NCBI RefSeq assembly: GCF_013393945.1
Contig: NZ_CP040297.1
Coordinates: 4,620,001 to 4,684,000, forward strand
From: Nostoc sp. TCL26-01
GTDB taxonomy: Bacteria > Cyanobacteriota > Cyanobacteriia > Cyanobacteriales > Nostocaceae
DNA: 64,000 nucleotides
Reading direction: 5' to 3'
Shown: positions 34,486 to 43,755 of the stretch, piece by piece
Layout of the letters: each line of letters begins with the position of its first letter
Position numbering within the stretch: the stretch's first letter is position 1
Position numbers and translations under genes: made by a program
The notes under the pieces: generated by a model
Seen by the model: only the letters and a program-made list of their open reading frames with translations
Told to the model about the DNA's origin: nothing
The model's database searches: none

Positions 34486-34528
34486 GTAAGTGAAAGTACG
34501 TATATATATTCAATAAAAACAGTAAATT
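34486..34528 (+). promoter_or_regulatory. putative NtcA-activated promoter
   Basis: GTAAGTGAAAGTAC (34486-34499) matches GTA-N8-TAC. TAAATT (34523-34528) fits the TAN3T -10 box at 23 bases, the canonical class II layout for NtcA. It points to the pentapeptide-repeat kinase gene about 290 bases downstream. Confidence 0.55.
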
Positions 34529-34816
34529 TACTATAAAACTAAGTAGAAAAAATAGCTAATCATTCAGTTGGAGTAGATACAAGTCTCAGCAGATATGAAT
34601 TGTAAGAAAAAATATATCTTGAAAAATAATCTCAATAATTAGTATAAAAAAATACTTAATAGAATAATGTACTTGAATTGATTTCGGTACAACTTTAGGA
34701 ACTCTTCAAAAGATTTCCCGCAAAAATTACCTAGTAGGATTAGATTTTTTATTTCCATAATTGAGAGAGAGCATTAAAGCTCTCCGCCATTATTTCGTGC
34801 AGTGAGTTGATAGTGC

Positions 34817-36409
34817 ATGAGCTACTGTATAAATCCTACCTGTCCAAATCCAGAAAATGTAGCATACAGCCAAAGGTGTGACACTTGTGGCTCGCGCTTG
34901 ATTTTGCGCGATCGCTATCGAGTGCAAAAGCCATTAGGTCAGGGTGGCTTTGGTGCAACCTTCTTAGCCTATGATGAAGTTCTTCCGGGAGAACCCAGTT
35001 GTGTGATCAAGCAACTACGCCCTTCAGGTACAGCACCACATTTTTTGCAAATGGCGCGAGAACTTTTTGAGCGAGAAGCTAAAACCTTGGGCAGAATTGG
35101 TAATCATCCCCAAGTACCAAGATTATTAGACTATTTTGAGGAGCAGGAGCAATTCTACTTAGTTCAAGAATATATTAGTGGTTCTACGTTACAACAAGAA
35201 GTTAAACTCAATGGCACATTTAGCGAAGCTGGTGTCAAGCAATTCTTAAGTGAAATTCTTCCCTTATTGCAATACATCCATGAACAAAAAGTTATTCACC
35301 GTGATATCAAACCCGCTAACTTAATTCGCCGTTCTCAAGATGCCAGAATGGTACTGATTGACTTTGGTGCAGTTAAAAATCAAGTTAACCAAGCTCTGAC
35401 CGGGCAATCAGGACAGACAGCATTGACGGCCTATGCAATTGGTACTCCTGGTTTTGCATCCCCAGAACAAATGGCAATGCGTCCAGTCTATGCTAGTGAT
35501 ATTTACGCACTAGGAGTAACTTGCGTTTATCTACTGACAGGCAAAACACCTAAAGATTTAGATTATAATCCCACCACAGGCGAAGTAATATGGGAACACT
35601 TGGTACTAGCCAGTGATCATTTAATTAGTGTGTTGCGGAAAATGTTAGAAGTCTCAGTCCGCAATCGCTACCAGTCTGCCAAGGACGTACTCAAAGCTTT
35701 AGAAATAGAGCCGTATCTAGAAAGTTTAGCTCAAGGATTATTAGTTAAATCGGATAAAGAGCAAATTTCTAACCGCACGGAAGATTCTGCGGTTTTATGT
35801 AGTAATCCTGCGGCGACAGCCACTGGTGTTGGTATGGCACAGGTAGCAGCAGCAATTCGAGCCAGAAGAGCCAAAATTGTAGAAGGCACTCGCTTAGATG
35901 TCGGTAGATCGCCAGCTTTACCTAACAGCAACAGTAATGGCAATAGCTCACAAATTCAACAATCTAAAATTGGACGTAGACTCGATACCCAATCTTTTCT
36001 CAAAGCCTATCTTAAAGGAAGACGTGATTTTGCTCTGCACAATTTAAACTTGCTTAACCTCCAAGGTGCTGATTTATCAGACACAAATTTCCATTCTTCT
36101 CAACTACAAAATACTAATCTTCAAGGAGCTAATCTCCACAATAGTGATTTTGGTAGAGCTAGCCTGACACACGCCAATCTTAAAGATACTAATTTGACAA
36201 AAGCTTACTTCAATCATGCCGATTTAGAAGGAGCAGACTTACGTGGTGCAGACCTTAGTTATGCTTATCTCAGTAATGCTAATCTCCGGGGAGCTAATTT
36301 ATGTGGTGCTAATCTCACAGGCGCAAAAATTACTGATGAGCAATTAGCATTGGCTAAAACCAATTGGATGACAGTCCGTCCTAATGGTAAACGGGGTTTG
36401 TTGTCATGA
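34817..36409 (+). CDS. Ser/Thr protein kinase with zinc-ribbon and pentapeptide repeats
   Basis: A 530-residue protein. Residues 4-24 hold four cysteines (CINPTCP and CDTC) of a zinc-ribbon type. The kinase domain (about 34-300) has GQGGFG, Lys65 (CVIKQL), HRDIKPANLI, DFGAVK and GTPGFASPEQ, so it should be active. A linker of about 100 residues leads to a C-terminal pentapeptide-repeat domain (about 405-515; QGADL, LQGANL). This is the cyanobacterial SpkB/PknE-like layout. It is preceded by a putative NtcA promoter and is monocistronic. Confidence 0.93.
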   Translation: MSYCINPTCPNPENVAYSQRCDTCGSRLILRDRYRVQKPLGQGGFGATFLAYDEVLPGEPSCVIKQLRPSGTAPHFLQMARELFEREAKTLGRIGNHPQVPRLLDYFEEQEQFYLVQEYISGSTLQQEVKLNGTFSEAGVKQFLSEILPLLQYIHEQKVIHRDIKPANLIRRSQDARMVLIDFGAVKNQVNQALTGQSGQTALTAYAIGTPGFASPEQMAMRPVYASDIYALGVTCVYLLTGKTPKDLDYNPTTGEVIWEHLVLASDHLISVLRKMLEVSVRNRYQSAKDVLKALEIEPYLESLAQGLLVKSDKEQISNRTEDSAVLCSNPAATATGVGMAQVAAAIRARRAKIVEGTRLDVGRSPALPNSNSNGNSSQIQQSKIGRRLDTQSFLKAYLKGRRDFALHNLNLLNLQGADLSDTNFHSSQLQNTNLQGANLHNSDFGRASLTHANLKDTNLTKAYFNHADLEGADLRGADLSYAYLSNANLRGANLCGANLTGAKITDEQLALAKTNWMTVRPNGKRGLLS

Positions 36410-36826
36410 GGAAACTAAAAATTGGATGAATTAAAAATTAGTAATTTGTAACTGATTTGCTTAAAGTCACACCTCAAGAGCTAGTAATCGGTTATGTAAA
36501 AATCAAATTAGTAATTGTTATTTGATATTGTCAGTAATTTCTCGGTATTAATAATAATCTTAAGTAATATTACGCAAAAATAAATTATTGATGTGGCTGA
36601 TTTTTTTTAAATATTTTAAATATATATTTAAATATTTCACATTTTTTATTGATTGTTGTTAATAAATAATATATATTAAAATTACGATATAAAATTTTTG
36701 ACATTTACTGTCTTGGTTATATAGAGAGGTAAGCAATCAAAAGCATTTGTTTGCTTCTGGACTGAAATAAAATATTCTTGACCCCAATGACTAGTGAAAC
36801 ACTCTTGAAAAAATAAAGATATAGAT
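36410..36826. other. 417-base very AT-rich spacer
   Basis: Long runs of A and T (for example 36600-36710), no open frame, no hairpin with a T-run that I can place. It may hold promoters of the FHA gene. Confidence 0.5.
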
Positions 36827-37522
36827 ATGACAGCTAATTTAAAAGATCGAGAAATGGAAAGACGGTTAAGTTTATATCAGGTATTTGTTTCCTTGTATGA
36901 GAGACATAGTAATCTGCTGAATGAAATTCTTCAGTTAGATAACATATATCAACCATCTTTGCATAGTGTGAAACCGCGTTACGTTCAAGGTGTTGTTGAT
37001 GATTCAGCTATTTATGTCGTCACTAACCTCTGTGAAAATCAGACACAAACGTTACAACAATCGCAGCATATTTGGACGATAGGACGCGATCGCCACAATG
37101 GGATTTATACTGGTGATAAACATTTATCTCGTTGCCATGCTGCGATACAGTATATTGAAAACCAGGGGTTTTACCTAGTTGATTTCAAAAGTAAAAATGG
37201 TTCTTTTGTCAACGGCGAACGAGTATATCAATCCATCCTACTAAAAGATGGCGATCGCATCCGATTGGGAAGTCTGACTTGCGATTTTTTCCTCAATTAT
37301 AAATGTCGGACATTACCACAAGTCGCCAATGATTTTTTAGCACAAGCAATCCCTGAGCAGACAATTTGTGCAAGTGCAAATTTAGATGAGACTGTACAAA
37401 TTACTCTAGATTTTAATTACATCGAAAGTCTCAAATGTGAACATAATGATTTGAGCTTAGAAAAAAAATCAGCTATTTTAGATCGTCTCTTTCAAAGAAA
37501 CACATCATTAAAACCAGGCTAA
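36827..37522 (+). CDS. FHA-domain protein
   Basis: A 231-residue protein with a forkhead-associated domain at about 82-155 (TIGRDRHN, LSRCHAAIQ, VDFKSKNGSFVNG), which reads phosphothreonine. The N-terminal helix and C-terminal region have no named family. It follows the Ser/Thr kinase, and FHA proteins often partner such kinases, so a functional link is plausible. Confidence 0.9.
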   Translation: MTANLKDREMERRLSLYQVFVSLYERHSNLLNEILQLDNIYQPSLHSVKPRYVQGVVDDSAIYVVTNLCENQTQTLQQSQHIWTIGRDRHNGIYTGDKHLSRCHAAIQYIENQGFYLVDFKSKNGSFVNGERVYQSILLKDGDRIRLGSLTCDFFLNYKCRTLPQVANDFLAQAIPEQTICASANLDETVQITLDFNYIESLKCEHNDLSLEKKSAILDRLFQRNTSLKPG

Positions 37523-37648
37523 AATATTAACAAGTAGCACATAGGGGGTAGGTTGAGTTAAGCGCAGCGCCACCCAACATCGACTCAAAAGCTCAACATA
37601 TATCTGGGTGTTGGGTTTCCTTACGTCAATCCAATCTACTATCAATAC

Positions 37649-38830
37649 TTATTTAGCAAATATTTTCTTCAGTGGTTGTAATTTTTTTCTGATATTATTA
37701 GGCACATATTGTTTTAATAAAATTTTTAAGCGATTGCGTTTTATAGCTTGCTCTAATACTTGTACCCAATTATCAGATATACCAATAGATTTTGCTTCTA
37801 TCAGAATTTCTTCAAGAGCTTCTAATGGAACTCCCTGAGCCTGAATATGTAAAATCTGATTGTCTGTCACATCTTGTGCAAAACAAGGTGGTAAATCTCT
37901 ACCTAAAACGCGAAAACAAAGAATATTACGAATACATTTTTCACAGCGACAACAGTTACGATCTTTTTGCTCTCCTTGCCAACAAACTCTCAGGTTTTGT
38001 AAAATTTCTGCGCTATTAGTAATTGCTCGGATCTTATCTATCCGGGTAAAGGCTGCACCATCATGAATAATCCGAAAGCTATTACTTGATAATAAATTAT
38101 CTGTAACTGGATTAGAAGCATTAAAAACGGAAAGTTGCTTATAATAAGAACCACTGGGAATTAAGCCTACTGTATATCCACGTTGTAATAAGCTCAGACA
38201 AGATGCAAGTGCATTGACATAAACACTATCCCAATTTAGTTTAATCAATTGGCGGAAATTTGTTTTCATTGTGATTAAATCCACATCTAAACTAGATAGT
38301 ATTTCCTTTGATTTGTGAACTGCATTATTAAACACTTCTTTTTGTTCTAGAGGAATATCTAATCCGTGAATCATCAACCCTGTTTGTAAGTTGCGTTTTA
38401 CATTCACAGAATTGTTAGAGCGATGATTAAATGATGTGAAGCAGCTATCTACACCACCAGAAAAAGTGGTAATAACTTTATCTAAATCTCGATGATTGCT
38501 TGGCTCTTTTTCTACCTCTGCGTAAATATCAATTAATCTGTAAAGATTAGGTTTCCAAGTAACCCAAGCAGCTTGAAACTCCGCTAAATTTTGCAACAGA
38601 GAAGGTGAAACTTCGCCATGAACAACTAAGTTTGTACCCTGACTCATTGCCATAAACATAATTGCTAAGACAAAAGGATCACAGGTGTGAGTAATTAGGT
38701 TTTCATATTCTAAAGGAATTTGATACCAAAGAGATTTCCGAATATTGTGAGCATTTTCTATAGTGACACTCACGAGTAATGAGTCTTCATGTCTAACAAT
38801 TTCTTCTGGCCAAAGATGAGTTTGGAGCAT
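37649..38830 (-). CDS. QueC-like PP-loop ATPase, unknown substrate
   Basis: A 393-residue protein. The PP-loop SGGVDS is at 124-129. A cysteine cluster follows (C283, then C293, C294, C296, C299 in RNCCRCEKCIRN) with the spacing of the QueC zinc site, so it should bind Zn and adenylate a substrate. The first 115 residues have no named domain. It is the second gene after the pyruvyl transferase (97-base gap, same strand), suggesting a sugar or cell-surface modification. I cannot say which substrate is activated. Confidence 0.85.
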   Translation of the reverse strand: MLQTHLWPEEIVRHEDSLLVSVTIENAHNIRKSLWYQIPLEYENLITHTCDPFVLAIMFMAMSQGTNLVVHGEVSPSLLQNLAEFQAAWVTWKPNLYRLIDIYAEVEKEPSNHRDLDKVITTFSGGVDSCFTSFNHRSNNSVNVKRNLQTGLMIHGLDIPLEQKEVFNNAVHKSKEILSSLDVDLITMKTNFRQLIKLNWDSVYVNALASCLSLLQRGYTVGLIPSGSYYKQLSVFNASNPVTDNLLSSNSFRIIHDGAAFTRIDKIRAITNSAEILQNLRVCWQGEQKDRNCCRCEKCIRNILCFRVLGRDLPPCFAQDVTDNQILHIQAQGVPLEALEEILIEAKSIGISDNWVQVLEQAIKRNRLKILLKQYVPNNIRKKLQPLKKIFAK

Positions 38831-38927
38831 TGAATTTTACCAACTTACTTGATTAAATAAATTTAAAAGATGATTGTACCTTTAAATTGCAGAACAAATT
38901 AGAGATTTTCAAAAATGGTTTTAAGAT

Positions 38928-40010
38928 TTAACTATCTGCTAAGAATTTTTGAACTACGGACTTGATTTTGGAAGTATCTTTGACAAATTTACAAAAGGGA
39001 ATTTCTTTAGTCCATTCTTCATAGAAAGACTCATTCTTGTAATAACTATTAGGTAAGAAGATATGAGGGATCTGCAAAAGAGTACAGAGAATATGTCCAT
39101 GTAATCGGTTTGTGATCACTAATTTATGCTGTTGAAGCTGATAAATACCACTGTGCATTAAACTCCATGAATATTGATGTATGGATGGTCTATCAATTTG
39201 CTTAAACACAGGACTATAAGGATGTAGATATTGCCATTTTTGTCTAGATATCCACTCAGATGGATTTGCCAGACCTTTTTGCCATAGTTCTCTGAATAAT
39301 TGAGAACCATAACGTGATAATCTTTTATCAGGATGTCCAAACTTCCACTTATATGAAACCCAGTCTTCAACTAACAAATTAGGAATTTCCAAAATATTTG
39401 CTAGGAATTGTTCATTTATTTCTTTATCTTGTCTACAGTGATACAAAATGGAGGACTTTGATTTATTAACGTCCGGTATTTTAGGTAAACCAGTCATTTG
39501 GAAAGCCATATCAGGTGCTTTAAAAACTTTGCATCTATCAAAAGCATCAATGGCTATTGTGTAACTACGATTATCACGTACGAATATAGTTAAATCGGGA
39601 TGGCGATTAAAAATATCTGCTGCTTTCTTTAAATTAGCAGAGTTACTAAAATATATGCTTTGAGGTAAAATAACAATTGGGCGATCGCAATATGTAGAAA
39701 TAATATATTCTCGGAAGTTTTGATACTCAGGCCATAAATCTCCTAAATTGCCTCCTCCATGCAGTATTATAGGTGAGTTACCAGCTTTTTCTTCTAAAGT
39801 AGTTGCAGAAAAATTGGATTTACTAGTAGCATATTTAATTTTTGTACCCATCACATTAGTTAAATAAAGTATGCTACCAAGCCATATTAGGTTATCTCCT
39901 ATGTTTGGATGTGCAGGATAGTCTAGAAATGCACATGATTGAAAACTACCTACCTTTGATAGGGCATTGTGTAAATGTTCTGTAATTTTTTCGGGTGTAG
40001 AAATTTTCAT
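38928..40010 (-). CDS. polysaccharide pyruvyl transferase family protein
   Basis: A 360-residue glycosyl-modifying enzyme. Family landmarks are NIGDNLIW, ILHGGGNLGDLWP, FVRDNRSY and VITNRLHGHILCTLLQIPH. Such enzymes transfer pyruvate from PEP to a sugar of exopolysaccharide or the secondary cell wall. It lies directly upstream of the PP-loop protein, and both are probably cotranscribed. Glycosyltransferases are not adjacent, which is unusual for a polysaccharide locus. Confidence 0.9.
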   Translation of the reverse strand: MKISTPEKITEHLHNALSKVGSFQSCAFLDYPAHPNIGDNLIWLGSILYLTNVMGTKIKYATSKSNFSATTLEEKAGNSPIILHGGGNLGDLWPEYQNFREYIISTYCDRPIVILPQSIYFSNSANLKKAADIFNRHPDLTIFVRDNRSYTIAIDAFDRCKVFKAPDMAFQMTGLPKIPDVNKSKSSILYHCRQDKEINEQFLANILEIPNLLVEDWVSYKWKFGHPDKRLSRYGSQLFRELWQKGLANPSEWISRQKWQYLHPYSPVFKQIDRPSIHQYSWSLMHSGIYQLQQHKLVITNRLHGHILCTLLQIPHIFLPNSYYKNESFYEEWTKEIPFCKFVKDTSKIKSVVQKFLADS

Positions 40011-40201
40011 TTTGAATTAAACGCAAGAATGTGGTTAAAAATGTTGCTTTCGCCAACTAAAATTAAATTATACTTTCTATCTATCAAAAAATGAACTTCT
40101 GAATTTATTTTTCTAAATTTTATAATTTAGTTAATAGTAAAAGTACTAACTAAAAACAAGAAGTATGATAGTTTTATCTGATTTATAAGAATCAAAAATC
40201 A

Positions 40202-40239
40202 AAAATCCCCAGATTCTTAAAGAAGGTGGAGATTTTTTT
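40202..40239 (-). terminator. hairpin after recA
   Basis: On the minus strand AAAAAATCTCCACC pairs partly with GGGGATTTTT, followed by TGATTTTTGATT. It lies about 155-190 bases after the recA stop and is a likely rho-independent terminator. A second inverted repeat GGTGTGATT / AATCACACC is at 40315-40362. Confidence 0.6.
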
Positions 40240-40392
40240 GATTAAGGCATGAAGATATTACCTAGAATATGCTAATAAACACCAACTTTATGGTATTCAT
40301 TCCCAGAATTGGGTGGTGTGATTGCATTTTCAATTAATGGATTTTTCCTAACTAATCACACCAAAAAACTAATACTAGGCTAGATATGAATA

Positions 40393-41466
40393 TTATTCTT
40401 CTTCAACATCCATATCTTCTTCTTCTTCTTCATGAGCCTTAGCTACAGAGTTAGCAGAAACCACAGCACCTTTGTCTAGCTTTTCTCGCACCAGTTTTTT
40501 AATTTGCTCAGAAAATTCTGGCTTTTCTTCTAAGTATTTAATAGCATTATCTCGTCCCTGGGAAATATTATCGCCGTTGTAGCTATACCAAGCGCCCTTG
40601 CGGATGAGAATACCAGTTTCTTCAGCCAAGTCTACTAAACAACCGATAGTAGAAACTCCTTTACCAAAGATAATGTCAAATTCTGCAACTCTAAAAGGTG
40701 GTGCAACTTTATTTTTAGCAACTTTGACTTTCACTCGATTACCAAATTCATCAGTTCCTTTTTTCAAGGTTTGAATCCGACGAATATCTAAGCGGACTGA
40801 AGCATAGAATTTCAGTGCGTTACCACCAGTTGTGGTTTCTGGGCTACCGTAGGTAACACCAATTTTTTGTCGCAGTTGGTTGATGAAAATGACTGTGCAA
40901 CCAGATTTACCAATATTGCCAGTGATTTTACGTAGAGCTTGGCTCATCAATCTCGCTTGTAAACCGACGTGAGCATCACCCATATCTCCTTCAATTTCCG
41001 CACGGGGAACCAACGCAGCAACTGAGTCGATCACTACAATGTCAACTGCGGCGGAACGCACCAACTGATCAACAATTTCCAAAGCTGATTCGCCTGTATC
41101 TGGTTGAGAAACCAGCAGATTGTCGATATCTACACCCAAAGCTCCTGCATAGGTGGGATCAAGAGCGTGTTCTGCGTCTACGAAAGCAGCAATACCGCCT
41201 TCTCTTTGCACTTCGGCGATCGCATGGAGTGCTACTGTTGTTTTACCAGAACTTTCCGGGCCATAAATCTCAATCACTCGTCCCTTGGGTAAACCGCCAC
41301 CCAATGCTAAATCCAAGGTAAGCGCCCCGGTAGAAATCGTCTCTACTCGCATCCGAGTAGCATCGCCCAGGCGCATGATTGCTCCTTTACCGAAGCTGCG
41401 CTCAATCTGGTTGAGTACCATAGTCAGCGCTTTTTGCTTGCCGGAAGTGTCGGTATTGATAGCCAT
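40393..41466 (-). CDS. recA: recombinase RecA
   Basis: A 357-residue RecA for homologous recombination and SOS co-protease activity. The Walker A is GPESSGKT (69-76), the loop region has NQLRQKIGVTYGSPETTTGG, and the C-terminal tail is acidic (EEEEEDMDVEEE). It is complete and has no intein. A LexA-type box lies upstream (41517-41532). Confidence 0.98.
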   Translation of the reverse strand: MAINTDTSGKQKALTMVLNQIERSFGKGAIMRLGDATRMRVETISTGALTLDLALGGGLPKGRVIEIYGPESSGKTTVALHAIAEVQREGGIAAFVDAEHALDPTYAGALGVDIDNLLVSQPDTGESALEIVDQLVRSAAVDIVVIDSVAALVPRAEIEGDMGDAHVGLQARLMSQALRKITGNIGKSGCTVIFINQLRQKIGVTYGSPETTTGGNALKFYASVRLDIRRIQTLKKGTDEFGNRVKVKVAKNKVAPPFRVAEFDIIFGKGVSTIGCLVDLAEETGILIRKGAWYSYNGDNISQGRDNAIKYLEEKPEFSEQIKKLVREKLDKGAVVSANSVAKAHEEEEEDMDVEEE

Positions 41467-41516
41467 TCGTGCCTCTAAAATATATGGATCTAAGAATTGT
41501 GTGGTTTGGAGTTTAG

Positions 41517-41532
41517 TAGAACAGATATACTA
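41517..41532 (-). promoter_or_regulatory. LexA-type box upstream of recA
   Basis: On the minus strand TAGTATATCTGTTCTA, which fits the Anabaena LexA consensus RGTAC-N3-DGTWCB with one mismatch (T for C). It lies about 50 bases before the start. Confidence 0.65.
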
Positions 41533-41650
41533 TTTTAACTGGAAAATTCTAGTATAAGTCTTCTCTGGTGAAAAAGTAACTTTGACAAGATCCTAACCTA
41601 ATCGCTACCTGATTAGGGTAACTTTGCAGAATGTCAAACACTTACATCAA

Positions 41651-42841
41651 TTAGCTACTCCTTTTCATTAGACGTTCAATTTGGGATTCAATGGCTAGCA
41701 AAAGTTGCTCTTGTTGCCAATTTTGATAGAGGCTAGCGGCGATACAAGCTGCACCAGCACCTACACCTTCTTTGACAAACCCCTGCTCATAAGCTTGGAG
41801 TTGGGGATAACGAGAATTAGCAAAACTGAGGCTAGTCGCCAGAAGAGGAGGAGCCTGCATTTGGGGATATTGACGGTTTTTACCCAGATTCAGAGCTAAT
41901 GCCACAGTATCACCCGTTGGGTCTTCTGCTACCCAACGAGTTGTACCCACAATTACTTGAGTCGGTTGCCAAGATAAATTGTAAACTTCAGCGATCGCAC
42001 TCAGCAAAGCATAGACAGCCAGCATTTGCGTTCCCCCTGCTAGCATTACACCACAACTGCGACTAGCAGCGATCGCCATTCCTGCCACCACCACCTGCAT
42101 CGGATCACCCACAGCCGCAGCGAGTTCTAGAGGATTGGAGAAGGATGGGGAGATGGAAGGATAATTTTTCTCCTTGTCCCCTTGTCCCCTTGTCCCCTTG
42201 TCCCCCAGTCCCCAGTCCCCAGTCCCCAATCCCTCTACCACCACCTGCCATTTTTGCTCGTGATTACAAATTGGGTGACTACTATTGACCTTACCGACTG
42301 CCTCAATACCCAAGCCAGTTAAAATTGCCAGGGCAGTTGTTGTACCACCGACAACGCATTCACTGAAAATTACATATCCTTGTTCAGCTTGAGTAGCTAG
42401 ACGTTCACCCCAAAGTAACCCTTGCTCAAATAAGTGCTGTACAGTGGCTAATGACATCGCCGCACCTGTGCTTAAACACTTAGCAGGAAAGCCACCCAAG
42501 TCAATTATGGGAACAGCCGGAGGTTGGGGTAAACCAGCATTAAATAAATATAAGGGGATATTTAGTGACTCAACTACCGCACGAGAAATGAAGACAGGTG
42601 ATGCACCCGCAGTCAATGGCGGTAAAGGAAATTTGGGATTGTGTTCTGCACCATAATATAAATACTCTGCATCAGCACAAGCCGTATATAGCCGATCCTC
42701 TGGAGTCTTCCCAGCCGCCGAGATACCGGGAATTAAAGCCGTTTCCGTAAAACCTAAGATACAGGTAAATAAAGGTAGGCGATCGCTATATCGTTGCAAC
42801 CACGCTTCACCTTGTTTTATTTGCGTATAAATACGAATCAT
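41651..42841 (-). CDS. CobT-like protein (UPF0284 family) with STRR insertion
   Basis: A 396-residue protein of the TIGR00303/UPF0284 group, similar to nicotinate-nucleotide-dimethylbenzimidazole phosphoribosyltransferase. Matching stretches are GGTTTALAILTGLG and AGGTQMLAVYALL. Between residues about 200 and 232 there is an insertion GTGDWGLGDKGTRGQGDK and neighbours, encoded by a tandem repeat (42172-42230), which keeps the frame. The usual length is about 365-370 residues. The true reaction in cyanobacteria is uncertain. Confidence 0.88.
   Translation of the reverse strand: MIRIYTQIKQGEAWLQRYSDRLPLFTCILGFTETALIPGISAAGKTPEDRLYTACADAEYLYYGAEHNPKFPLPPLTAGASPVFISRAVVESLNIPLYLFNAGLPQPPAVPIIDLGGFPAKCLSTGAAMSLATVQHLFEQGLLWGERLATQAEQGYVIFSECVVGGTTTALAILTGLGIEAVGKVNSSHPICNHEQKWQVVVEGLGTGDWGLGDKGTRGQGDKEKNYPSISPSFSNPLELAAAVGDPMQVVVAGMAIAASRSCGVMLAGGTQMLAVYALLSAIAEVYNLSWQPTQVIVGTTRWVAEDPTGDTVALALNLGKNRQYPQMQAPPLLATSLSFANSRYPQLQAYEQGFVKEGVGAGAACIAASLYQNWQQEQLLLAIESQIERLMKRSS
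42172..42230. repeat. STRR (CTTGTCC/CAGTCCC) inside coding sequence
   Basis: About four CTTGTCCC units followed by three CAGTCCC units, inside the CobT-like gene. The reading frame is maintained through them. Confidence 0.9.
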
Positions 42842-42961
42842 TTTTAGTCAATAGTCAATAGTCATTAGTCAATAGTCATTAGTCGATGAAAGTAATCAAT
42901 AAATCATTGACGTGATGATCCTATGAGTTTTTGACCAATGACCAATGACCAATGACTAACA
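42842..42961. repeat. heptamer STRR blocks between CobT-like and DUF2232 genes
   Basis: AGTCAAT/AGTCATT units (42845-42883) and TGACCAA units (42932-42956), of the same family as at the sufD/sufS junction in the other orientation. Confidence 0.8.
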
Positions 42962-43744
42962 TTAATAATCCATCAAAACTTGTACCCAATGGGGTGGACG
43001 AGGGATGGGATTGCCCAACCGATCTAAAAGTAACCATGCTGCCAAATGAACAACAAACAGGTAAATAAAATTATTGATCACAATTAAGACTACAGCCCCA
43101 ACTTGAATCAAGAACACACTGGGGCTAGATAATAAACCCAACTGCAAGAATAGCCACTCCGTAATTTCCGTGACTTGGGTAATCAAATAAACCCACAAGT
43201 CTTCCCCCGACAATACGGACAATAACCACAGGCGAAAAAATACTCCTAAAGTACCCAACAGAGTACCCAAAGTCATAGAAATCATCCAAGAAACACGACG
43301 ATACCAACTAGCCCCAAGTAACACCCCCATAAACGCAAAGGGCATGACAAATAAGAGACTGCGGACAGGCCCCATTAGCACCGACAATAGTAACCCAGAT
43401 GTCACCGCCGCCATCCACGCGGCTCGTTTGCCCCAACGTAAATAAACTAAAGCAATGGGTACAGGGAAAAATATCCGTAATACTGGCCCCAAAGGAAAGT
43501 AAAAATTAATAAACCAAATCAGACTGGAGGCACTTGCTAAAAATGCCGTTTCCACCATTCTCAAAGGCGCATCAACTTTCAATTGTGGTGACAGTAGCTT
43601 GTGAGGATTCTCCATGCCAGCCTCTACACAAGATTGGCGATCGCTTATCGGCTCTTGTGGATTAGACTTTTGATTGCCGGGGGTTGGAGATTCAGGGGAT
43701 GGATCTGCTTCTGGCTCATCTGGCTGAGAATCTAAAATACTCAT
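42962..43744 (-). CDS. DUF2232 membrane protein
   Basis: A 260-residue protein. Its first 60 residues are hydrophilic, rich in Pro, Ser and Glu. Then six or so transmembrane segments follow (from about 65 onward, VETAFLASASSLIWFINFYF through NNFIYLFVVHLAAWLLL). DUF2232 is related to membrane components of energy-coupling or cell-envelope proteins; the role is not known. It lies 11 bases after the Crp-like regulator, so cotranscription is likely. Confidence 0.85.
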   Translation of the reverse strand: MSILDSQPDEPEADPSPESPTPGNQKSNPQEPISDRQSCVEAGMENPHKLLSPQLKVDAPLRMVETAFLASASSLIWFINFYFPLGPVLRIFFPVPIALVYLRWGKRAAWMAAVTSGLLLSVLMGPVRSLLFVMPFAFMGVLLGASWYRRVSWMISMTLGTLLGTLGVFFRLWLLSVLSGEDLWVYLITQVTEITEWLFLQLGLLSSPSVFLIQVGAVVLIVINNFIYLFVVHLAAWLLLDRLGNPIPRPPHWVQVLMDY

Positions 43745-43755
43745 TTTGAAAGTCT

